A stretch of DNA of 64,000 nt, taken from Actinoallomurus oryzae. GTDB lineage: Bacteria; Actinomycetota; Actinomycetes; Streptosporangiales; Streptosporangiaceae. Each line of letters opens with the position of its first letter. The first letter of the stretch is position 1. Where the stretch lies: NCBI RefSeq assembly GCF_039541955.1, contig NZ_BAABHF010000019.1, positions 836,358 to 900,357 on the forward strand, given 5' to 3'. Of the stretch, positions 41,180-51,222 are shown piece after piece. The position numbers and the translations under genes were made by a program. The notes beneath the pieces are model-generated. The model did no database searches. It worked only from the letters and a program-made list of their open reading frames with translations, and had not been told where the DNA came from.

Positions 41180-42025
41180 TCAGTGTGCGTGGTCCGCGTG
41201 GGGCGTACGGGCGCGTTCGTACGGGATCTTCTCGCCGGCCGTGATCGCGATCGGCAAGCGGTTCTCCGACGGCGGCAGCGGGCAGGTGGCGAAGTCGGTG
41301 TAGGCGCAGGGCAGGTTGACCGCGCGGTTGAAGTCGAGGGTCACCGCGCCGTCGGCGCCGGGGGCCGCGACGTTGAGTTCCCGGCACGCGGCGTACGTGG
41401 TGACGCCGGACGTCGCGTCGGTGAACAGGACGAGCAGGCCGCCGGGCGGGCTGCCGGGGAACGCGGTGAGGCTCAGCTCGCGGCCCTCCAGCTCGAAGTC
41501 GATCCGGCCCGGCGCCTCGTAGACGTGCCGCAGTCCCTCGACCACGGAGCCGACCGTGGTCGAACGCGGTTCGTCGAACGCGGCGTAGCGGCCCGCCACG
41601 ACCCAGCGCGGGTCGGGTTCGTAGGCCGGGACGCCGTGAAAGCCGGTGCGGAGCGGGTGGTCCGGGTGGTGCGGCCGTAGGAGGTCGTGCCCGCCGCGCC
41701 TGGCCACCTCGATCACCGCGTCGCCCCACGTCGCGGTGGCGCCGTCGCGCTCGTCCAGCATGCCGAAGCGGTGCTCGCCGCGCACCGGCGAGCCGTCCAC
41801 GACGATCTCTTCCCCGTCGTCCAGAGACACGACCACCCCGTCGGGCCCGGTCGACCAGGCGCCCGGCGCGTCGTCGAAGCGCTCCGGCTCCCCGGTCAGC
41901 CAGTGCACGCCGGTGATCGCGAGGAACCCGTGGCGATGGGCCAGAGCCGACTCGTGCCCGCGGTGCCAGTCGCGCCACTCGCGAGCAAAACGGTCCGTGC
42001 CGGTTCCGGTGTCCTGAAAGGCCAT
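41180..42025 (-). CDS. DUF1684 family protein
   Basis: A 281-residue soluble protein of the DUF1684 family. Hallmarks are the N-terminal WRDWHRGHESALAHRHGFLA and the C-terminal DFNRAVNLPCAYTDFATCPL followed by PPSENRLPIAITAGEK, with conserved Asn, Cys and Glu residues that may form an active site. The biochemical function is unknown. ATG 42025 follows AAGGGGG. It lies between the gutted monooxygenase locus and the glycoside hydrolase cluster and shows no link to either. Confidence 0.82.
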   Translation of the reverse strand: MAFQDTGTGTDRFAREWRDWHRGHESALAHRHGFLAITGVHWLTGEPERFDDAPGAWSTGPDGVVVSLDDGEEIVVDGSPVRGEHRFGMLDERDGATATWGDAVIEVARRGGHDLLRPHHPDHPLRTGFHGVPAYEPDPRWVVAGRYAAFDEPRSTTVGSVVEGLRHVYEAPGRIDFELEGRELSLTAFPGSPPGGLLVLFTDATSGVTTYAACRELNVAAPGADGAVTLDFNRAVNLPCAYTDFATCPLPPSENRLPIAITAGEKIPYERARTPHADHAH

Positions 42026-42150
42026 GGGACCCCCTTCGTGGTGCGTACTTCGGCCGGAGATGGCCGTTAATAACACGACGACGTGGACGCCCTTTAGGTG
42101 TACATCGTTCTCGGCCGGCCAAGGAAGATCGCCGGCCGTACCAGGCGCGT

Positions 42151-42181
42151 GTGCGGCGCGCCCCCGTGGGACGCGCCGCAC
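42151..42181 (-). terminator. Terminator of the glycoside hydrolase operon
   Basis: GTGCGGCGCG and CGCGCCGCAC form ten perfect base pairs with an 11-base loop, 15 bases beyond the stop of the last hydrolase gene. Confidence 0.7.
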
Positions 42182-42195
42182 CGCTCATCCAGGGC

Positions 42196-44859
42196 TCAGC
42201 CGGCCGCGTTGAACTCCACGTGGCCGGAGCCGGTCTCGTACACCGTGTGGCCGTCCTTCTGGCCGGCGTACCGTGCGTCACCGGAGACCTTCACCTTGCC
42301 GGTGGTGGGCAGGTCGATCTCGGCGTTGACGTTGACCGGGACGTCGGCGGTCAGGGTGAGGTGGCCATTCTTGTTCTGCCAGGAGACCCTGACGTCGCCG
42401 CGCTGGGTCGGGACGGTGCCCGAGGCCGAGGTCAGGCCGGACGCCGGCGGGCGGATGCGGACCTGCGCGGCACCGGGCGCGGTGACGGCGACGCCGAGCA
42501 GGGTCTGCTGCACGTCGATCACCGGGGACGCGCCCCAGCCGTGCGAGAGGCTGTCGCCGGTCTGGTCCGCCTCCCACGACTCCCACGTGAAGGTCCCGCC
42601 GGAGGCCAGGATCTTGGCGTAGCCGATGCCGTTCGGGTCGGTGAGGCGGGTGACGAACGCGTCCGGGCGACCGGCCAGGGCGGCCATCAGCCAGTGGACG
42701 GTCATCGGGGACATCTGCAGGCCGAGGCCGGCCACGTAGTCGGTCACCTTGGCGTCGGAGGTGAGGCCGAACGCGACCGCGTAGGCGTTGGCGATCTGGG
42801 AGGCGTGCGTGCTCTGCGAGCCGTCCGCCTCCAGGCCGTCGATGTAGATGCCGTCCGAGCGACGCAACTTGCCGTTGATCGCGGTGGTGAGGGTCGCGGC
42901 GTCGCGCTGGTACGCCGCGGCGTCCTTGCCGAGCGCCTGAGCCGCCTTGGCGGTGGAGTTCAGCAGGTCGACCGCGAGTTCGTTGACGGTCGTACGTGCG
43001 GTGGCGTCCGTGTCGTAGCCGTAGCGGTTCGGCCAGTCGATGATGCCGTTCAGGTACGAGCCGGAGCCGCCGGCCAGCTTGGTGACGAGGCCGGTGGACG
43101 GGTCGATGTAGCGGCGGACGTAGTCGGCGACGGCGCTCATGACCGGATAGGCGGCGCCGAGCGTGGCCGTGTCACCGGACTGCAGGTAGTACTCCCACAC
43201 CCAGCTCGGGAACATCTCGGTGTAGTCCGGGATGTCGCGCTTGCCGTCGCCGTTCGGGTAGACGGCGTTCAGCCGCCCGTCCGGCCAGTAGCGCGCCTGC
43301 GAGGCGATGAACTCGCGGATCGCCTTGCGGGTCAGGCGGCGTTCGCCCCAGCCGGACATGGTGGCGAGGGAGACGTCGACCGAATCGCCGAGGAACTGCC
43401 CCTTCTCCCGGGTCGGGGTGTCGAGGAACTGCTCCTGCGAGTCGTACAGCGCCGACCGCCGCATCAGGTCGTACGCCGCGTCCACTCCGCTGTTCGAGGT
43501 GTGCAGCCGGGTCTGGGACGGGACGTCGGTGTGCTGGACGATCGCGCTGATGTCCTGGGCGGGCACGTCCGCGTCGATCTGCAGGTAGCGGAAGCCCTCG
43601 TAGGTGTAGTACCGCACCGTCTGGTCGCCGTCCCGCTCGGTGTAGCGGTACGTCAGGTCGGTGCTCTGGTTGTCCTTCTTGGAGTTGGACACCGTGCCGT
43701 CGCCGTTCAGCAGGTAGCCGGCGGTCATCGTGACGGCCGTGCCCTTGGCGCCGTCGCGGAAGCGGACGACCGGCACGGCCGGGATGATCTTGCCGAAGTC
43801 GGCGACGACCGCGCCGGACGACAACTTCGTGACCTTGACCGGCCGCGCGGTCTCGTGGGCGAGGGCGGACTCCTGACCCTGCAGGTGGGTGAAGACGCCC
43901 GCCGGGTGCGCGCCGACGACCTGCGGCGCGGCCCAGGAGGAGTCGTCGAAGCCGGGCCGGTCCCAGCCGATCGGCTCGGCGGTGCCGTCGATGTCCTCGA
44001 TGTAGTCGCGGCCGTCGCCGTTGCGGTAGGACGTGGTCTTCCAGTTGGCGCGGGTGACCTTCCAGGAGCCGTCGGTGACGACGACCTGGCGGGTGCCGTC
44101 CGCGTGGTCGACGACGATCCGCATGAGCAGGCCGGGTTCGCCGGACGGGCGTCCCTGGCCGGGGCCGTACCAGTGGTAGAGGGCGCCGACGGCCGCGGGC
44201 CGGCCGGCCTTCAGCAGCCCGGTGACGTCGACGGCCTTGTAGTAGCCCTCGCCGGGGTAGGAGTACGCCGCGCCGCGGTCGACCAGCCGGCCGTTGACGT
44301 GCAGGTCGTACTGCTGGCTCGCGGCGACGTAGACGCGGGCGCGGGTGACCGCGCTGGACCCGACCGTGAACTCCTTGCGGGCGTAGGTGTAGTCGTCCTT
44401 CTCCCCCGTCGTGCGGCGGATCCAGCTCGCCTGCCAGTCGGCGTCCGCGATGCCCGTGTCGAACGCGGCGGACCGCGCCCAGGGCGACGCCTTGCCGGCG
44501 CGGTCCCAGGTGCGGACGGTCCAGGTGAAGCCGCTCCCGTGGGCCAGGTCGTTCGGCCCGGCGACGTACGACTCCTGGGAGGAGGCGACCTTGCCGCTGT
44601 CCCAGACGGTCCTGTGCCCGTCGGAGACCTTGATCTCGTATGCGGTCTGGACCTCGCCGGGGTCGACGTCGCGGGGCAGCCAGCCGAAGGCCGGGCTGCC
44701 CTCGACGTCGAGGGGCCGGGCCTGGTCGCCGACGGTCAGGCCGGTGGGCGCCAGCGGGGCGTGGTCCGTTCCGGCCAACGCGGGTGCGGGCATCAGCGCG
44801 GCCACCGCGGTGGTCACGGCGCCGGCGGCCGTCAGGGCCGCGAGGAAGCGATTCCTCAT
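42196..44859 (-). CDS. Secreted GH78 alpha-L-rhamnosidase (enzyme a)
   Basis: An 887-residue exported enzyme that removes terminal alpha-L-rhamnose. Signal peptide at 1-29, fibronectin-like N-terminal domain (about 36-140), beta domains to about 440, (alpha/alpha)6 catalytic barrel and a C-terminal beta domain. The catalytic segment DTPTREKGQFLGD is at 480-492 and carries the candidate general acid Asp and the RE pair; the EMFPSWVWEY and ESWEADQTGDSLSHGWGASP segments are typical of GH78. It follows the next hydrolase gene by ten bases, with GAGGAG as ribosome-binding site, and is the last gene of the operon. Confidence 0.9.
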   Translation of the reverse strand: MRNRFLAALTAAGAVTTAVAALMPAPALAGTDHAPLAPTGLTVGDQARPLDVEGSPAFGWLPRDVDPGEVQTAYEIKVSDGHRTVWDSGKVASSQESYVAGPNDLAHGSGFTWTVRTWDRAGKASPWARSAAFDTGIADADWQASWIRRTTGEKDDYTYARKEFTVGSSAVTRARVYVAASQQYDLHVNGRLVDRGAAYSYPGEGYYKAVDVTGLLKAGRPAAVGALYHWYGPGQGRPSGEPGLLMRIVVDHADGTRQVVVTDGSWKVTRANWKTTSYRNGDGRDYIEDIDGTAEPIGWDRPGFDDSSWAAPQVVGAHPAGVFTHLQGQESALAHETARPVKVTKLSSGAVVADFGKIIPAVPVVRFRDGAKGTAVTMTAGYLLNGDGTVSNSKKDNQSTDLTYRYTERDGDQTVRYYTYEGFRYLQIDADVPAQDISAIVQHTDVPSQTRLHTSNSGVDAAYDLMRRSALYDSQEQFLDTPTREKGQFLGDSVDVSLATMSGWGERRLTRKAIREFIASQARYWPDGRLNAVYPNGDGKRDIPDYTEMFPSWVWEYYLQSGDTATLGAAYPVMSAVADYVRRYIDPSTGLVTKLAGGSGSYLNGIIDWPNRYGYDTDATARTTVNELAVDLLNSTAKAAQALGKDAAAYQRDAATLTTAINGKLRRSDGIYIDGLEADGSQSTHASQIANAYAVAFGLTSDAKVTDYVAGLGLQMSPMTVHWLMAALAGRPDAFVTRLTDPNGIGYAKILASGGTFTWESWEADQTGDSLSHGWGASPVIDVQQTLLGVAVTAPGAAQVRIRPPASGLTSASGTVPTQRGDVRVSWQNKNGHLTLTADVPVNVNAEIDLPTTGKVKVSGDARYAGQKDGHTVYETGSGHVEFNAAG

Positions 44860-44869
44860 CGTGTTCTCC

Positions 44870-47800
44870 TCAGGAGTGGAAGGTCCAGGTGCCGGATCCG
44901 ACGTTGTGCACCTGATCGGTACCGGGGACGTGCACCTCGGCGGTGCTGCCCGGCGGCACGGTGACGGTCAGGTCGACGTGGTCTCCCTTCTTGGTCCAGT
45001 CCGTACGGACCTCGCCGTACGGGGTGCGGTAGGCGCCCGCCGCGTGGGTGAGGTCGCCGACGGCGGCCGGGGCGATCCGGAGGTGGCGGTAGCCGACGGA
45101 ACCGGCGGTCTGCTGGATGCCGGCGAGGTGTCCGGTGAACCAGGCGTCGATCGCGCCGAGCATGAAGTGGTTCTGCGAGGAGTTGCCGGCCATGCCGTCC
45201 CACGCCTCGCCGAGCGAGGTGGAGCCGCTGAGGACCTGGGCGCCGTAGCTCGGCGCGGTCGTCTGGGAGGCGAGGTCGTAGACGACGTCGTCGCGGCCGG
45301 CGGCGGACAGCACGTCGATGACGGCGGGCAGGCCGATCTCACCGACGGTGAGGTGGTTGTCCTTGGCGCGGATGCTCGCGATGAGGTGGGCGAGCACCGC
45401 GGCGCGCTGGTCCTGCGGGACGATGCCGATCTGCAGGGCGAGCGCGTCGGCCGCCTGGCTGCCGGTGGCGTAGGTGTGGGCCGCGGCGTCCAGATACTTG
45501 GCGTTGATCGCCGCGCCGATCTTCCCGGCGAGGGCGCGGTAGCGCCGGGCGTCGGACCTCTCCCCGAGCGCGGTGGCGATGTCGGCGAGGTTGCCGGCGA
45601 GCTGCGCGTAGGCGACGGAGCCGACGTACTCGCGCGGGGTGGTGGTGTCGAGGGCGATCCAGTCGCCGAGGCCGGTGGGCAGCAGCCCGCCGTCGGCCTT
45701 GGAGGTGAGGTAGTCCAGGTAGCGGCGCATGTTCGGGTAGTACGTGCGCATCGTCTGGGTGTCGCCGTAGGCGCGGTACATCAGCCAGGGCGCGCGGATG
45801 AGCGTGCCGCCCCAGTTGGCGTCGTCGCGGTAGCCGGTGTCCCATTCGGAGTACTCGGCGTACTCGGGGGCGACGTCGGGCACCATGCCGTCCGGCAGCT
45901 GCGCGTCGGCGACGTCCTGGAGGATCTTCCGGTAGTAGGCCTCGACGTCGTAGCCGGCCGCGACGGAGCCGAACACGAGGTTGTCCTGTTCGAGCCAGCC
46001 GAGCTTCTCGCGGTGCGGGCAGTCGGTGAGGACCGAGTACATGTTGCTCTGGATCGCCCGGTCGATGATGCCGTGGATCTTGTTGATCAGGTCGTTGGAG
46101 GAGGAGAACGAGCCGACCGCGTCGTTGACGGTGCGCAGCACGATCGAGCGGGCGTCGTCCGTGGCCGGCTTCGAGGTCAGGCCGGTGACCTGCAGGTAGC
46201 GGAACCCGTGGTACATGAACCGCGGGTGCCAGACCTGCGGGCCCTTCCCGTCGAGGGTGAGGGTGTCGTGGACCGGGCCGATGAACGTCGACTGCGTGAT
46301 GGTGCCGTCGGACTTGAGCTTCTCGGCCGGCCACATCTGGACCTTGGTCCCGGCCGGGCCGTCGGCGCGCAGCTGCGGCCAGCCGGCGGCGTTGACGCCG
46401 AAGTCGAAGACGTACGTGCCGGACTGCGGTTCGGTGATCGCGACGGGTTCGAGCGTCTGGACCGGCTCGATCGGCGGCGCGGTGCGGCCCTCGATCCGGG
46501 CGCCCGGCACGGGCGAACCGGTCACCCGCACGGCGTTCCAGCCGGTGAGGGCGGTTCCGGGGGTGTCCCAGCCGGCCTGGGCGCGGCGGGCGTCGTAGTC
46601 CTCGCCGCCGTACCAGTTGCTGAAGGTGGTGGGGCCGAGCGTGGTGCGCCAGGACCCGTCGGTGGCGACGGTCTGGCGGCTCCCGTCCGCGTACCGGATC
46701 TCCAGCTGGGCCATGAGGCGCGGCGCGCCGTTCTGGGCGTCGAACTTCTGGTAGCGCTTCGTGTCGTCCGGGGTCTTGTTGACGTCGAAGGTGCCGGTGC
46801 CGAGGGCGGCGCCGATCCGGTTGCCGCCCTGGCGCAGCAGGCTCGTCACGTCGTAGGTGGAGGCGACGAGCCGGTGGCGGACGTCGGTGTTCGGCGGTTC
46901 GAGGACGGCGTCGCTCACCGGCTTGCCGTTCAGCGTGGCGTCGTACACGCCGGCGCCGGTGATGTAGAGCCGGGCGGCGCTGACCCGGCGGTTCACCGTG
47001 AAGTCGCGGGCGAAGATCGGGAGCGCGGCCGGCTGGTCGTGCAGGGCGGTCGGCGGGTTCTGGTAGGTCAGCTTCGTGACCTGCGTCAGCGCGTCCGCGC
47101 TGGTGCCGGTGTCGACGGCGAGGTCGCGCGGCCAGTTCACGGTCGAGGCGAACTGCGTCGTGGTGTCGTCGCGGGGGTAGAGCAGGATCTGGTCGAAGTG
47201 CCGGACCTGCCCGAGGTCGAGCGTCAGCGTGATCGGATGGGCCGACACGTCCCGGGTGGGGTGCTCGGCGCTGCGGTAGCCGTACGGGGCGCGGCGTGAG
47301 GAGGCCGACCCGTCGGTCAGGTACTCCGGCTTCCACTCCCCCGCCGCGTCGTCGGACTCCGAGGCGGTGACGGCCGCGCCGCGGGCGAGGTCCGTGCCGG
47401 GCGCGCTGCCGTCGACGACGGCCAGCTCGGCGAGTTCGAGGCGCAGTTCGAGGTCGGCCGAGGAGGGGTCGACCGTGGGCCCTTCGAGATGGGTGACGTC
47501 GAGCCGCACGTAGCGGGCGTCCTGCGCCTTGCTCAGCTTGACCGTCATGGGGTGCGGGGTGTTCTGGGAGGTCTCCCAGTCGGGGTTGCCGACCCACTTG
47601 GCCGACCAGTCGCCGGCCGACAGGAGCCCGGTGGACCAGGTGGCGGGCGCGCTCCACGCGGAGGCCCCGCCGTGCGTCCAGACGCGGACGCGCCAGTACA
47701 CCTGCGTACGGCTGCCGACGCGGCGCCCCTCGTAGTCGACGCGCTGGTCGGCGGAGGCGACGCGGCCGGTGTCCCACAGGTCGGGATGCCTGAGCCCGTC

Positions 47801-48034
47801 CGCGCTGGTCGCGGCCTGGATCTCGTACGCGGACTGCGTCACGTCGGTGCCGGTGGCGGTGATGCGCCAGCTCAGCGGCGGGGTGGTGTCATCGATGCCG
47901 AGCGGGTCGGTGAGGTCGGCGGCGCGCAGGCCGGTCACCCCGACCGACTCGCTCGCGGTGGCAGGACGCGCGGCCACCGCGCCGAGGGCGAGGAGGACCG
48001 CGAGCGCCGGGGCGCCACGGCTGATACGTCTCAT
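44870..48034 (-). CDS. Secreted GH78 alpha-L-rhamnosidase (enzyme b)
   Basis: A 1054-residue exported GH78 enzyme. Signal peptide at 1-26 from ATG 48034, N-terminal domain with WRITATGTDVTQSAYEIQAA, an additional carbohydrate-binding-like insert (about 180-310), then the catalytic barrel with DCPHREKLGWLEQD at 671-684 and a C-terminal beta domain ending VTVPPGSTAEVHVPG. It is a close paralogue of enzyme c (same N-terminal formula ADLTDPLGIDDTTPPLSW and the same C-terminus). A 62-base gap separates it from enzyme c. Different linkage or aglycone preference between the two is likely but unproven. Confidence 0.9.
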   Translation of the reverse strand: MRRISRGAPALAVLLALGAVAARPATASESVGVTGLRAADLTDPLGIDDTTPPLSWRITATGTDVTQSAYEIQAATSADGLRHPDLWDTGRVASADQRVDYEGRRVGSRTQVYWRVRVWTHGGASAWSAPATWSTGLLSAGDWSAKWVGNPDWETSQNTPHPMTVKLSKAQDARYVRLDVTHLEGPTVDPSSADLELRLELAELAVVDGSAPGTDLARGAAVTASESDDAAGEWKPEYLTDGSASSRRAPYGYRSAEHPTRDVSAHPITLTLDLGQVRHFDQILLYPRDDTTTQFASTVNWPRDLAVDTGTSADALTQVTKLTYQNPPTALHDQPAALPIFARDFTVNRRVSAARLYITGAGVYDATLNGKPVSDAVLEPPNTDVRHRLVASTYDVTSLLRQGGNRIGAALGTGTFDVNKTPDDTKRYQKFDAQNGAPRLMAQLEIRYADGSRQTVATDGSWRTTLGPTTFSNWYGGEDYDARRAQAGWDTPGTALTGWNAVRVTGSPVPGARIEGRTAPPIEPVQTLEPVAITEPQSGTYVFDFGVNAAGWPQLRADGPAGTKVQMWPAEKLKSDGTITQSTFIGPVHDTLTLDGKGPQVWHPRFMYHGFRYLQVTGLTSKPATDDARSIVLRTVNDAVGSFSSSNDLINKIHGIIDRAIQSNMYSVLTDCPHREKLGWLEQDNLVFGSVAAGYDVEAYYRKILQDVADAQLPDGMVPDVAPEYAEYSEWDTGYRDDANWGGTLIRAPWLMYRAYGDTQTMRTYYPNMRRYLDYLTSKADGGLLPTGLGDWIALDTTTPREYVGSVAYAQLAGNLADIATALGERSDARRYRALAGKIGAAINAKYLDAAAHTYATGSQAADALALQIGIVPQDQRAAVLAHLIASIRAKDNHLTVGEIGLPAVIDVLSAAGRDDVVYDLASQTTAPSYGAQVLSGSTSLGEAWDGMAGNSSQNHFMLGAIDAWFTGHLAGIQQTAGSVGYRHLRIAPAAVGDLTHAAGAYRTPYGEVRTDWTKKGDHVDLTVTVPPGSTAEVHVPGTDQVHNVGSGTWTFHS

Positions 48035-48096
48035 CACGACTTTTCTCCGATGGGAGGGACGGGGACCCCGCCCGTACGAGCGGGGTCCCGTTCGGA

Positions 48097-51000
48097 TCAC
48101 TTGGAGGAGCGGAAGACCCAGACGCCGGACCCGACGTTGTGCACCTGGCCGGAGCCGGGGACGTGGACCTCGGCGGTGCTGCCCGGCGGCACCGTGACGG
48201 TCAGCCGGATGTCGCCGCCGGTCTTGGTCCACTCCGAGCGGGCCTCGCCGTACGGCGTCCGGTAGCGGCCCTCGGCGTGGGTCAGGTCGCCGACCACGGC
48301 CGGGGCGATGAGCAGCTTGCGGTAGCCGGTCGAGCCCGGGGCCTGCTGGATGCCGGCGAGCCGCCCGGTGAACCAGGAGTCGATCGCGCCGAGCATGAAG
48401 TGGTCCTGCGACTGGCCGGAGCCGCCGTCCCAGCTCTCACCGAGCGTGGTGTTGCCGTGCACGACCTGGTAGCCGTAGCTGGGGCTGTCCGTCTGCGTCG
48501 CGATCTTGTAGATCACGTCGTCGGGCAGCACGCGGAACGCGCTGGGCAGCGAGATCTCACCGAGTTGCAGATGCCACCCGGCCGACTCGATGCTGGAGAC
48601 CAGGTGGGCCTGCAGCCGCTCCCGCTGGCCGGCCGGGACGGCGCCCATGTCGAGGGCGATCGCCTCGGCGCCCTGGCCGCCGCCCGCGAACGTGCCGGTG
48701 TCCGCGTCGTAGTACTTGCCGGCCAGCGCCTTCGCGCTGGCGTCCGCCTTCGCCCGGTACGCCGCCGCGTCGTCCGTCATCCCGAGCGTGCCGGCGATCT
48801 TGGACATGGTGTCCAGGACCCGCCAGTAGCCGTACGTCCCGGAGACGAACTTGGGGAACGTCCTGTCCGGGGTGTACCAGTCGCCGAGGCTGTAGTCGGT
48901 CAGCCCGTCCACCGCACGGGCCTCCAGGTAGGCGGCGTACTTCTTCATCGCCGGGTAGTAGGCGCGCATCGTGTCGGTGTCGCCGTAGGTCAGGTACAGG
49001 TCCCACGGCACGACGACGAACGCGCCGCCCCAGTTCGGGTCGTCGCGGTACGCCCCGGCCAGCACCGTGTAGTCCGGCACCGTGGACGGGATCAGGCCGG
49101 TGTCGGTCTGGGCCTCGGCCATGTCCCGTACGACCTTGCGGAGCTGGGCCGCCATGTCGTAGTTGGCGGCCAGGCCCCCGAAGACGAGCTGGTCCTGCTC
49201 CAGCCAGCCGAGCTTCTCCCGGCTCGGGCAGTCGGTGAGGATGCTCTGCATGTTGTTCTCGATCGCCCGGCGGATGATCGTGTGGATCCCGTCGATCAGG
49301 TCGTTGGACGAGGAGAACGACCCGGCCGAGGCGTTGTCGGCGTGCAGCGCGAGGCCGCGGACGGAGACGGTCGCACCGTCGGGCACGCCGCGCAGTTCGA
49401 CGTAGCGGAGCGCGTGGTAGGAGAAGTGCGGGTGCCAGGTCTCCGTGCCGCCGGTCCGGGTCGTGTACTCGTCCCAGATCGGGGCGCCGACGTTGCTGGT
49501 CGACTGGTTCGCGCGGCCGTTGCTGAGGCTCTCGGACGGGTACATCCGCACGGTCGTCCCGGCGGGCGCCTTGATGGTCAGCTCGGGCCAGCCGGCGATG
49601 TTCCGGCCGAGGTCGAAGACCTGGTAGCCGTCGCCGGACCCGACCTTGGTGCCCTGGAGGGTGTCCTGGACGCGGACGGGCTCCTGGAGGCGCCCGGTCA
49701 ACCCCCCGCCGGGGCCCGGCACGGCGATGGGCTGCTGCCAGCCCTGGCGCTTCGCGCCGGCGCGGTCCCAGCCGGGCGGTTCGCGGCGAGCGTCGAAGTC
49801 CTCGCCGCCGTACCAGTTGGAGAAGGTGGTGCCGCCGAGCGTGGTCTGCCAGTCGGTGCCGCTGACGACGCGCCGCACGCTGCCGTCGGCGAGCGTGACC
49901 TCGAGCTGGGCGATCAGCTCGGGGTCGCTCTGCGTGCCGCTGAACTTGCGGTACCGGTCGGCGGTGGAGATCACGTTCGCGGTGCCGTTGCCGAGCCGGA
50001 CGCTGATGGCGTTGCCGCCCCGGCGCAGCAGCTTCGTGACGTCGTACGTCGCGTACGGCACCTGGTCGGCCACGTCGGTGTTGCCCGGTTCGAGCACGGC
50101 GTCGCCGACCTTCTGGCCGTTCAGCCCGGCCTCGTAGACGCCCTCCCCGGCGACGTACAGGCGGGCGGAGCGGACGCCGGAGGGCAGCGAGAAGTCCTTC
50201 GCGAAGATCGGCATGGCCTCCGGGACCGGCGACCGCGGCGGCTCCTGGCCGGTGACGGTCTGCCGGGTCGTGAACGGCCCGGCGGAGTCGTCGGCCGTGG
50301 CGACCGAGTAGTCGACCGGCGCGTACGGCACCTTGTCGCCGGCGGCCGGGACGTCGGTGCGCGGGAACAGCAGCACCTGGTCGAACGTCTTGGCCGACTT
50401 CAGATCGACGGTCAGCGTGATCGGCTTGGCGGAGGCGTCGTCGGAGGTGTACGCCGAGCTGGACCAGCCCGCGAGCTCCTGATTGGTCGTCTCGGTGCCG
50501 TCCGTCAGGTACCTCGGCAGGTACTTGTGGTTGACCTGGTTGCCGGTGTCGTTGCTCGTGACCGTCATGTTGGCGGCCAGGTTCGTCCCGGAGGAGTCGC
50601 GGACCTCCAGCTCGGCGAGCTGCAACCGGTAGGTCTTGTCCGGCAGGTTCTCCACCAACGGGAGGCCCAGCTTGGTCACGTCGAGCCGTACGTAGCGCGC
50701 GGTCGTCTCGGGCAGCTTCACCGTGATCGGGGTGGGCCGCTTCTCCTTGAACCGCCAGTCCGGATGGGTGATCCACTGGCCGGACCAGTCCTTGGCCGAG
50801 GTCAGGCCGGTCTCGAACCAGGCCGGGTCGCTCCAGTCCGACGCACCGCCGTGCGTGCTCCACACGCGGACCCGCCAGTAGACGCGGGTGCGGCCGCCGA
50901 GCGCCTTCCCCGCGTAGTCGACGCGCTGGGCGGCGGAGCCCACGCGCCCGGTGTCCCACAGGTCGGGACGCCTGAGCCGGTCCGCGCTGGTCGCGGCCTG

Positions 51001-51222
51001 GATCTGGTACGCCGCCTGGGTGACGTTCCGGCCGGTGTCGCCCAGCCGCCAGGTCAGCGGCGGGGTGGTGTCCTCGATGCCGAGCGGCTCGGTGAGGTCG
51101 TCGGCGCGCAGTCCGGTGACGGCGGGGCGGCCGGCGGCGACGGCGGGTACGGCCGTCGCCGCGCCGACCGCGGCGATGATCGCGGTCACGGCGGCGAACC
51201 GCCGCAGGGGTGTGCCGGTCAC
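48097..51222 (-). CDS. Secreted GH78 alpha-L-rhamnosidase (enzyme c)
   Basis: A 1041-residue exported GH78 enzyme, paralogue of enzyme b. Signal peptide at 1-30, N-terminal beta domains with DDLTEPLGIEDTTPPLTWRL, a lectin-like insert with DLKSAKTFDQVLLFPRTD, catalytic barrel with DCPSREKLGWLEQD at 664-677 and C-terminal VTVPPGSTAEVHVPGSG. The start is GTG 51222 after AAGGAAGGA; it overlaps the GH127 stop by GTGA, so it is translationally coupled. Confidence 0.9.
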   Translation of the reverse strand: MTGTPLRRFAAVTAIIAAVGAATAVPAVAAGRPAVTGLRADDLTEPLGIEDTTPPLTWRLGDTGRNVTQAAYQIQAATSADRLRRPDLWDTGRVGSAAQRVDYAGKALGGRTRVYWRVRVWSTHGGASDWSDPAWFETGLTSAKDWSGQWITHPDWRFKEKRPTPITVKLPETTARYVRLDVTKLGLPLVENLPDKTYRLQLAELEVRDSSGTNLAANMTVTSNDTGNQVNHKYLPRYLTDGTETTNQELAGWSSSAYTSDDASAKPITLTVDLKSAKTFDQVLLFPRTDVPAAGDKVPYAPVDYSVATADDSAGPFTTRQTVTGQEPPRSPVPEAMPIFAKDFSLPSGVRSARLYVAGEGVYEAGLNGQKVGDAVLEPGNTDVADQVPYATYDVTKLLRRGGNAISVRLGNGTANVISTADRYRKFSGTQSDPELIAQLEVTLADGSVRRVVSGTDWQTTLGGTTFSNWYGGEDFDARREPPGWDRAGAKRQGWQQPIAVPGPGGGLTGRLQEPVRVQDTLQGTKVGSGDGYQVFDLGRNIAGWPELTIKAPAGTTVRMYPSESLSNGRANQSTSNVGAPIWDEYTTRTGGTETWHPHFSYHALRYVELRGVPDGATVSVRGLALHADNASAGSFSSSNDLIDGIHTIIRRAIENNMQSILTDCPSREKLGWLEQDQLVFGGLAANYDMAAQLRKVVRDMAEAQTDTGLIPSTVPDYTVLAGAYRDDPNWGGAFVVVPWDLYLTYGDTDTMRAYYPAMKKYAAYLEARAVDGLTDYSLGDWYTPDRTFPKFVSGTYGYWRVLDTMSKIAGTLGMTDDAAAYRAKADASAKALAGKYYDADTGTFAGGGQGAEAIALDMGAVPAGQRERLQAHLVSSIESAGWHLQLGEISLPSAFRVLPDDVIYKIATQTDSPSYGYQVVHGNTTLGESWDGGSGQSQDHFMLGAIDSWFTGRLAGIQQAPGSTGYRKLLIAPAVVGDLTHAEGRYRTPYGEARSEWTKTGGDIRLTVTVPPGSTAEVHVPGSGQVHNVGSGVWVFRSSK

